Assembly: GCA_963971575.1 (NCBI GenBank)
Contig: OZ020616.1
Coordinates: forward strand, 40,824,250-40,888,249
From: Liopterus haemorrhoidalis
Lineage: Eukaryota > Arthropoda > Insecta > Coleoptera > Dytiscidae
DNA length: 64,000 bases
Reading direction: 5' to 3'
Shown here one piece after another: positions 56,434 to 64,000 of the stretch (within the stretch, counting starts at the first letter, position 1; each line of letters starts with the position of its first letter). The notes under the pieces are model-generated. The model saw only the letters and a program-made list of their open reading frames with translations, made no database searches and was not told where the DNA came from. Made by a program: the position numbers and the translations under genes.

Positions 56434-57384
56434 TTGATGTGAAGTGTGAATTTCCACACATTGCAGGGTTTCGCAGGTATATAATAAGTGAAGGCGGCAT
56501 GCTGAGTGTGTAGGACAAATTTTGCTTTGTATTAACCACGGCAAAATGAATGTTTTTAAAATAATTTATTGTCTGTTAATCTAGGAGCTTTAAAAACAAA
56601 TTTTATGTTAAAATATTTTCTTGTTAATTTTAATTCGAATACCTAATATCATTATTTAGGTTTCTAAATAAGTGCAGTATTTTTTTTTATATAACAAGGT
56701 TCATTAAGATTTTAAAAATTGCGCCTGTGGCTTTCATTGGTTGTCTTAAATCATACGCTCTGCCCCTCTGGTTTCGTATAAATGACACATAGAATGAAAA
56801 TATATTTCCAATTGGTTATTAAATTTACGCTCTTAAAAATTAAATTCAAAATTTGCTAAAATATAACTAGAATTTTAACAAATTAATTTACATAAAATGA
56901 AAATGAAAAAAAAAAAACAAAAAATAAAATTGACTCCACAAGCCAGGAACGAACCTTTGTAGTGTATAACAAATCTGTGTAGTTAGCGCGCAATGGAGCC
57001 ACTAGACCACCATACGCTTAACAACTCAGCGTGTTATATGAGTATAAGCTTTATGCATCGTCAACCAAAAAACACAAACGTTATTTTCCAAAAACATAAT
57101 CTGATCAAAAATTCCTGTTGTACTATTCCGGTTCACACCAATTTACATTACTTAGAACTTTTTCAGATTTTTAGTTTAAACCATCTGGGCTACAGGGTGT
57201 GGGACAAAATTTGTTTTGCACAATTTTGGCAAAAATCAGTAACTTTTTTTCGATGAGCACATATTTGTTTATATTTTTAGGGGAAGATGTTTTAGTATTT
57301 TTACTATGTGCGGGTCAAAGAGTTGTATAAGCATGCCAAATTTCAACTCTCTAGGTTTAGCCGTTTGGCTACAATTGTTACCGA

Positions 57385-57429
<45 letters not shown>

Positions 57430-57497
57430 GAGACAGACAGGCAGACAGACGACAAAATGACGGTATAAGGGTTTTTTGGTCATACCTACAGAACCCT
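56434..57497 (+). mobile_element. Repeat A copy 5
   Basis: Starts TTGATGTGAAGTGTGAATTT after a run of A, has (GACA)n at 57385-57445, and ends CATACCTACAGAACCCT before AAAAAAG. The segment between 57237 and 57245 joins two parts that are about 90 bp apart in copies 1 and 3, so it has a deletion. Confidence 0.8.
56941..57018 (-). repeat. tRNA-like block inside repeat A copy 5
   Basis: GTATGGTGGTCTAGTGGCTC and AAAGGTTCGTTCCTGGC on the minus strand fit A- and B-box parts. The first resembles copy 2 (GTCTAGTGG), the rest does not match other copies. Confidence 0.55.
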
Positions 57498-59995
57498 AAA
57501 AAAGAATAAATAAACAAATTTTATTGTTTTTCTGGTTATCCGAAAAACTTAAGTAGCAACCTTTGTATACTACAACTCTTTATCTGCCACCGTACCAACT
57601 CGCCTTTTAATTGGCAATAAATAAATAAAAATGCAATTTTGATAAAGTTAGTCTTACATTTTGTCAGTTTTGGTGTAATACTATTTTCTGCTGATTTATC
57701 AGTTCCCTTTATATTGGAAATAAATAAATAAAAAATGTAGTTTTAGTAAAATTTTCCTTATTTTGCAATTTTGTATTAAAAATTATAAATCCAAATTGCA
57801 AAATACAATTGCTGTTTTGGATTAATCAACAGGTCATGTGTAATTCCATTTAATCTGGAAACAGCTGTTCAATTTAACATCAGTATAATAAACAGATATT
57901 ATTAAATAAACATTACTACGATATATGTACTGTGATTTTTTTGGCATAACATTGCACAAGAGTAAATTTTTAAAGAATTTTTGATACCACAAAGACCAAA
58001 CAATATTGAATCAATATCAAAGTTCAAATAAAAGTTTTTTGTCACGTAGTTGTTGGATGATTACTTTTTTTCAAAGAATTCAACCTGGAATTACCTACAA
58101 CTTTTTAAAATAATTAAAATGTCTTTTAGACATAATAATTTTACGCCTTTACACACTTTACTCTGTGTCTAATAAAATAATAACTTGGCTTTTAAAATAA
58201 CTTGGGGGTGTTAATCTAAAGATTTTTTACTGCAAATAATTAATTTTTAAATTGTTGACTGTAATTAATTCTTAATTTACTTGATTAATTGTTAGACATT
58301 GTTAGATAAACAAAAGAGTTATAATTGAAATAAAACTTGTAAGAGCTTAAATTTGTATTAAATTGTACAATTTTATTACAAAATGTCTGAAATTTTATCT
58401 GATTTTGAATTTTTTAATATGTTTTACATCAACTTTTATAATAGCTCCACTGCATAATGCATAAATATGAGTACAAAGGTGAATCACTCTTCAGATTTTC
58501 TATTTAATATAAACATAACAAAGATAGTCCTGTGATTCTTATGTTACGCCTGTGCTATGGATCCATTATAGGTAAGGCTTTAACGTCGTTACAAGTCATC
58601 AAATCAATTTCTAGATAAGAAATATCATAACGATTGATCACGTGGTTAGTTAGTAAAAAATTTAAAAGTCATATTCTAGGTTTATTCTAAAGATTTTTAC
58701 TCCGATGTAACATTAATGAAGTGGTCAGATGTGCGTGTTATAAGATAGAGTCCAAGAAAATAACACCGCCGTAACATTTAACACTTATTTAGAATAGCCC
58801 CATCTACAGATATAAAAGAAATGAAGAAAATAACGGTCTGTCATTATCAGGTAGAGAAGTTTTCAATGACTCTCGTAATTAAATATTTTGCATAACAGTT
58901 ACTGAATAAACTAAGGCGAACTAAGTTAATTTTTGCAGCATCACTGACCTTTAACCAAAAATATTGTGCTATGTTTGTTGTAAAGGTCATTCCCATTTTC
59001 TGATTTGTAATTATTATTTAATGTTAGTTATTTGATTGAGGGTAATGCTCCCTTAAAAAAGAGTTAGTCACTACGTATTACTTTGAGCTGGTCGGCCAAC
59101 AGCCACTGGCTCTTACAACCCGCTGAGAGAACAATGTACACCCACACTTACACAAATATCTACACAGACACACACATACATGTGTATTTACTAATGTGTG
59201 CATGTGTGTTAACGCAACTTTCCGCAGACATAACAACATAAAACCTAAAAGGGTTTTGGTTAAGCCAAATAAGGGGATATTTAATTACTAAACTAATAAA
59301 ATTGTCATTAATACTGCTTCGGAAATATAAATTAGCTTCGGTTAAAATGTTGTCAACAGAGCCAGGACAAGGATGAGGTGAGTAAAGCACTCACTTCAGA
59401 TGAGCAGTTGCTAATTAGCCACATACTGACTACGAAATAATAATTTAATTAAAAACTAGATGATGCGGCTACCTCAGACCAGAAACTAAGATGGACACGT
59501 CACAAGTATGTCATAACATTAGTTGTTTACATTTTTCTAGAATAAAACCTTGCCTCCCGAATATTTCCGAAAATACTCGTTTACCACTCGTTATTTATTG
59601 CTGAAGTTACCTTCTTTACGTGTTCGTTTTTATTTGATTGTGCTAAACTTTTTTTTGTGGTTTTTAAAAAAGTAGTATATTGTCTTATAAGTAAGTTAAA
59701 AGGTAATTTTATTGGTGTTATTGTTTATTTTACATCCGCAATATCCTTGCCCATCATAGGCAAATGTTGGCGCTAAAATTTGTTTTGGTTTATATATGGC
59801 ATATGCTGTACATCTTGGTTATTGGCCTAAGGTGGCTACCATATAAACAACCAATGGTTTGAAATAGTTATTATAATAGTTAATTATGTTCAGAACTGGC
59901 AGAGGCGAGAGGGGCATAGGCCCAGAGCGGTAAAACACGCGCTCAGATATACACATTCGTATAAAATGGCCCAGTTTCCTCGTCATGTCCCTGAC
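57498..59995. other. Long region without recognised genes
   Basis: AT-rich, with short AATAAATAAATA repeats near 57620 and 57720 and a CA-rich tract at 59145-59180. No domain-bearing frame or terminal repeats seen. Confidence 0.4.
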
Positions 59996-59998
59996 TAA

Positions 59999-61158
59999 TG
60001 GTGCGATTATGGTCATTTCAGTTAAATATTTAAGCTCTTTAAATGTGAAGGTCACAGGCTTTAGCGTGAAGTGCAATTACGGTCACCATATAACGTTAAA
60101 TAAATCCTTAAATTTTTCTTTAAGCTTCAGCCAGATATATCTCTCCATAGCGCTAAATTTGAAGTTGTGTTTGACACTAGATCAGACTGTAACGTTTCCC
60201 GAAATTGTATTTAAAGTTAAACATTTTTATTTACAAGAAAATAGAATTGATTCATGTTTTAGTTCATTTAATTGCCGAAGAAGATGACAACAGGTAATAA
60301 AAGATAAATTTATAAACATTATAAATTATCAACAATATGTACTATGCATTTTTAGGAACAATCTTCGCATAGAACGAAGATTTATAAGATACACAAAATC
60401 CATTTGAAATGGCTAATGAGAGTTTTAGAAATTTTTTTCGGCTGTCAAAAGAAATGATTTTCTACGAAATTTTGCAACCACTACTTAATGGACAACCTAC
60501 AAGGCAAGACGAACTTCCACTACATCTCAAAGTGTTAGGAACTATCAACTTTTTGGCAACTGGTTCTGACAAAAAAGCTGTGGGGAACTCCATTTTTAAT
60601 TGCATGACCCAGAGTAGTTTAAGCAAAGCTACAAACCTAGTATGCAGGCTCATTACGAATCGTTTAAGCCATGTGTGTTATTTATAATAATAATAATAAT
60701 AATGTTATTTTGTATGAAAATTACCTATGAACATACATTTTTATCTTAAAATTATACTTTTACTATTTATTATTTTTGGGTAAATATTGTAAACATGGTT
60801 TAATAAATCATGTACTCATTTTGCTATGTATTTTTTTTTTTTTGTTTTTTCTTCATAAATAAAGATTTTAAGTTTTTGGTTATATCACGTTATATGTTCT
60901 AACAGCCAGCACTAAAAACACTAAATTAACATGTCTTTACTATTGCTTTCTCTCTTTATTCAATGTGCACAGACCAAGACAGACAATGCTAAGTTGAACG
61001 TTACTTAATTAGCCTCAACAGAGTCACAATTCTGGAGCTGAAGTATTTAAATTTAGTTGACCATAATAGCAAAATTTTAAATAATGTAACAGTCGAAGTT
61101 AAATATTCATTTAGCCTTAAATTCTGTAAGATTTACATGTTGGACCATAATCGCACTA
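59999..61158 (+). mobile_element. PIF/Harbinger element with nuclease remnant
   Basis: TAA at 59996-59998 and 61159-61161 bounds inverted ends TGGTGCGATTATGGTC and TAGTGCGATTATGGTC. Subterminal GCAATTACGGTCA and its partner TTGACCATAATAGC face each other as well. It contains the start of a HARBI1-like gene. Confidence 0.85.
60409..60687 (+). pseudogene. HARBI1-like nuclease, N-terminal part
   Basis: MANESFRNFFRLSKEMIF, then LPLHLKVLGTINFLATGS, then VGNSIFNCMTQSSLSKATN. This is the N-terminal DDE-nuclease lead of PIF/Harbinger transposases (FRxxFRLS; LxxLxFLATGS; MSQSTVSR). It stops after 92 codons, whereas these proteins are usually around 350 residues, and no DDE residues are included. Neighbouring TIRs place it within its own element. 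Confidence 0.85.
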
Positions 61159-61388
61159 TAAAAAAGAGAAGCTCTCTTTATATTATAAGGATATTAACGC
61201 TAATCATTAGATAGGTGAAGGTGGGGCAAGTTGCCGACCTAAAAGGAAAATAGCCAGAAAATATATGTTATTATAGTTATTTTGACACAAAAATGTATGT
61301 ACTGATTTTTTTTATGATTTACCACAAGATATCAGACCACTGTCAGTATATATCATTGCTACGGTGTTTAAAAAAATAAATTTGTTTT

Positions 61389-61965
61389 TATTAATTTTAT
61401 TGTAAGATGTTGAGGTTCATGGATTATTTAACAAACAGAGTGAAATGTGGACAAGTGTTTTCTGAAGAGGAAGAGGTTAATATAGGAGTACCACAAGGTA
61501 GTATACTCAGCCCACTTCTATTTGTCTTAAATTTAAATGACATATCATATATTTTTAAAGGTTGCAAGTTTTATCTATTTGTAGAAGATCTCCGTGGTGA
61601 TGATTTATAAAATGTGATTTAACTAATTAAAATGGAGTTAAATACATTAAATGGTTGGTTTTTTGATAACAATTTAAAACCAAACGCAAGAAAGACTAAT
61701 GGTAATGTGCAATAGTAACAGGTTTTTTAGAGGTAGTCAATTAAAAATAAAAATGAATGATGAAGTAATAGATGTTGTAGTTGAGATACTTAGGGAATTC
61801 TAATTGACAGGAAGCTAAAATTTAAAGGGCATGTGGACTTTATTTGCTAAAAGATAGCAAAATGTCTCTCTTTAATAAAAGAATTGTGAAAAAGAAATAT
61901 ATAAATAAGTTGCTCGTTGAATCGTCCATTTATCATTGAACAGTCTCCTTTAAAAAACTGAACTT
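61389..61965 (+). pseudogene. Jockey-type LINE RT fragment
   Basis: YLTNRVKCGQVFSEEEEVNI, GVPQGSILSPLLFVLNLND and FYLFVEDL, the last in place of LFADD. After frameshifts, MELNTLNGWFFDNNLKPN and LIDRKLKFKGHVDFIC continue. Only RT motifs B to D remain. The changed catalytic site and the many stops show it to be dead. Confidence 0.8.
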
Positions 61966-62199
61966 TATCAGTATTATAACTACAATCAAATAGGTTCAAA
62001 TAATGTCTTATGCTTTGCATAATTCGTTTATGATAATTACTAAAGTTGACTTTGTCATGTTGCCCTGTTCGACAACATGCCCCAGCTTCCTCTTCTAGTC
62101 GTGAATATAAACAGACGAGGCGTTAGCAGAGTCTGATAACACTATATGTACCATAGTGATTAGTTACGGTTTCAATTGCATACAAAAGTTTATCTGCTA

Positions 62200-62470
62200 C
62201 CGTAATTTAATAACAAATTATAAATATAAATATTATTACAAATTATATTAAAACAAATTTATAATTATAATTAAATTTGTTTATTTATATTTATAATTTG
62301 AAATGAAATTTATATAAATTTTAAATATCAGAAATATGATTATAAATAAATATTATTATAAATTGTATAAAATTAAATTTATAAATTGAAATTTAATTTA
62401 TATTTTTTATTTATAAATTATAAATATTATAAATATGATAAAAAAAAATAATAATAATAATAATCAAGTA
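62200..62470. repeat. AT-only low-complexity tract
   Basis: Almost only A and T, built of AAATTTATAAATT-type inverted segments, ending in a TAA run at 62448-62463. Confidence 0.8.
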
Positions 62471-62511
62471 TGCTTTCTTAGTAAATTTTTTCGTAACGAA
62501 TTACTTACAGC

Positions 62512-62670
62512 CTATTTCTTTGGTTTAAGCGGAACTAGATTTTGAAAATTAGTCTTTTTTATCGATTAAATAAGATCATTTTGTTTAGCAAAACCACACA
62601 TTAATCATTAAAAATTGATCTTGTGATAACTTACCAAAATTAAAACATGATCCAAGGTACAATTCAGAAT
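62512..62670 (+). repeat. Repeat B copy, left half
   Basis: TTTCTTTGGTTTAAGCGGAA and CTAGATTTTGAAAATTAG, then CATTTTGTTTAGCAAAAC. The right end is not visible. Confidence 0.6.
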
Positions 62671-63515
62671 TTGTTGAATAAAAGTATTCGTAATTTCACG
62701 GTGAAACTTGATGAAATAAGGTTATGAAACAAATACTCGGTAAGTTCTATTAATTGTATTTGGTCTCATTCGATACTAATATTTGAGTTATATCATTGCC
62801 ATGTTTGTGATGAACACTTGACAAAGAATGGATCACAAAGAAGAAACGATTGGCCCAAACTTTTAAAATAAAAATCAACCTGCATATTTTAAGTTTATTT
62901 TGCTTGAAAGCAGAAATATAAAAGATTTCTGTTAAAGGATGTGCCTATAGAATATCTCTCCCAACGACAGTGGAATCAATTATTTCAATAAGCAATATAA
63001 TGGATATCTTAAAACGGCTTATTATGTAGTCCAAAATATGCTTTCAAAAAAGTTTTAAATGTATTTTTCATAAAATGTAAATGAAAATGTTATTATTTAC
63101 TAATTAATATTTCTTAAATTTCATTCGTTGTTAGCTCCTACATATTATCACTCAAACATATGTGAATTTAAAATTCACATAACTTGTTTTTTATATCAAT
63201 TCTAAATTACAGTATGACCATAGTTAATGCTATAAAGTATAACGCTGTTTATTTTAACGCAATTTCGGGACAATTATCTAAGACGTTAAAAACGTTAAGT
63301 ACTGACGTTAATATTTACCAAGCCCAATTTAAAGCCTAAATACTATTCGCTCAGCATGTATTTATTAAGTTTTTAACGCGGTGGCATTAAAAATTCAAAA
63401 AACTAATGGTAACATAATCCTCCTCCATGGACCAAAGAAGTAGGTAACAAAGAAAAATGTTTTTTTGTTACGACCACAACCAAAAGTAGGCAATTTTTTA
63501 GTATTTAAGATAAGT
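62671..63515. other. No gene recognised
   Basis: No frame with a domain and no terminal repeats noticed. Confidence 0.4.
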
Positions 63516-63521
63516 CTATGC

Positions 63522-64000
63522 AGGGTTTTGTAGGTGTGACCAAAAAACCCTTATAACGCTATTCATATGTCTGTTTTTCTGTCATGTGTCATGCGCCCTT
63601 CCTTCCTATTTCCTTGATGGGTTAATATAAAAATCTGAAAAAATTCTGAATAATTCAAAGTGATGGGAATCGGAGTAGTTCAACAGGAATTTTTGATCAG
63701 ATTTTATTTTGAAAAATAGCGAAAAATTATAAATAATATTTATTGAAAAATAGTGTTTTTGAAAAAAAAAATTATTTAAAATAAATTTATTGTGTGGTAT
63801 CAAAAGAAAGATCTAGAAAAGACGTATATTACATTTTTTTTTAAATTATTTATTTTAATATGCTTTTAACAAAAAAATGTGCTAAAAAATCTCTCGTCTC
63901 GCACCTTATTACCCAAGAGGGTTAATCTAAAAATCTGAAAAAAATCTGAGTAACGCACATTAATATGAACCATAATAGTAACACTGGAATTTTTGATCTG
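63522..64000 (-). mobile_element. Repeat A copy 7, runs off the window
   Basis: AGGGTTTTGTAGGTGTGACC, CCCTTATAACG, then a diverged version with GATCAGATT and GGTATCAAAAGAAAG like copy 4. The GGTTAATCTAAAAATCTG part occurs twice (about 63620 and 63920), as in copy 4, and the copy continues beyond 64000. Confidence 0.65.

Overview
This window looks like an AT-rich eukaryotic genome, most likely an arthropod and probably an insect. I infer this from its mobile elements: a mariner with the length and codon count of Mos1, several SETMAR-type mariners, Penelope-like elements, jockey/CR1-type LINEs, hAT and PIF/Harbinger MITEs, and a short interspersed family carrying a (GACA)n tract like the DINE-1/MINE-1 elements of insects. 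I see no bacterial operons, no rRNA, no CRISPR array and no convincing functional tRNA. Almost all recognisable coding sequence belongs to transposable elements, most of it broken. The one good host-gene candidate is a 209-codon first exon on the minus strand at 39957-40583, which I cannot name.

Layout. 0.3-1.6 kb: a TIR element with a possible transposase tail. 2.4-6.0 kb: a Penelope element bounded by inverted arms and broken by three insertions, one of which carries an exon like those of insect SWIM/YqaJ-type multicopy genes. 6.3-10.2 kb: a deleted Tc1 copy, a Harbinger MITE and a decayed transposase. 11.2-13.1 kb: a mariner split by copy 1 of the commonest repeat (called family A here). 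13.9-16.7 kb: an irregular 15-bp tandem array, an internally deleted transposon, a LINE tail and three head-to-tail SINE-like copies. 17.5-18.8 kb: hAT MITEs and a Penelope tail. 20.3-21.6 kb: the Mos1-sized mariner. 22.3-29.3 kb: a hAT MITE, then a Penelope element cut in two by an almost intact two-ORF LINE. 30.0-36.1 kb: a LINE tail, a second mariner split by family A, and an RNase H-bearing LINE tail interrupted by another family A copy and by a hAT element that itself holds two further repeats. 36.3-37.6 kb: a Harbinger-type MITE. 39-40.6 kb: a LINE tail, a perfect 35-bp palindrome and the host exon. 41.6-51.5 kb: hAT derivatives, a family A copy and a long-TIR MITE. 52.2-57.5 kb: family A copies, a LINE reverse-transcriptase end, a mariner remnant and a fold-back element. 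60-62 kb: a Harbinger element with a truncated nuclease gene and a jockey-like RT remnant. The window ends inside another family A copy.

How the parts relate. The main story is nesting. Family A is present in at least nine full or partial copies, and the well-preserved ones end in A-tracts and mostly sit inside older elements. Target-site duplications can be read directly for five hAT insertions (8 bp), four Harbinger-type insertions (TWA), the mariners and the Tc1 copy (TA), so an order of insertion can be reconstructed. The most intact mobile gene set is the LINE at 24.16-28.85 kb. Its ORF2 is interrupted only by a one-base change in a run of A.
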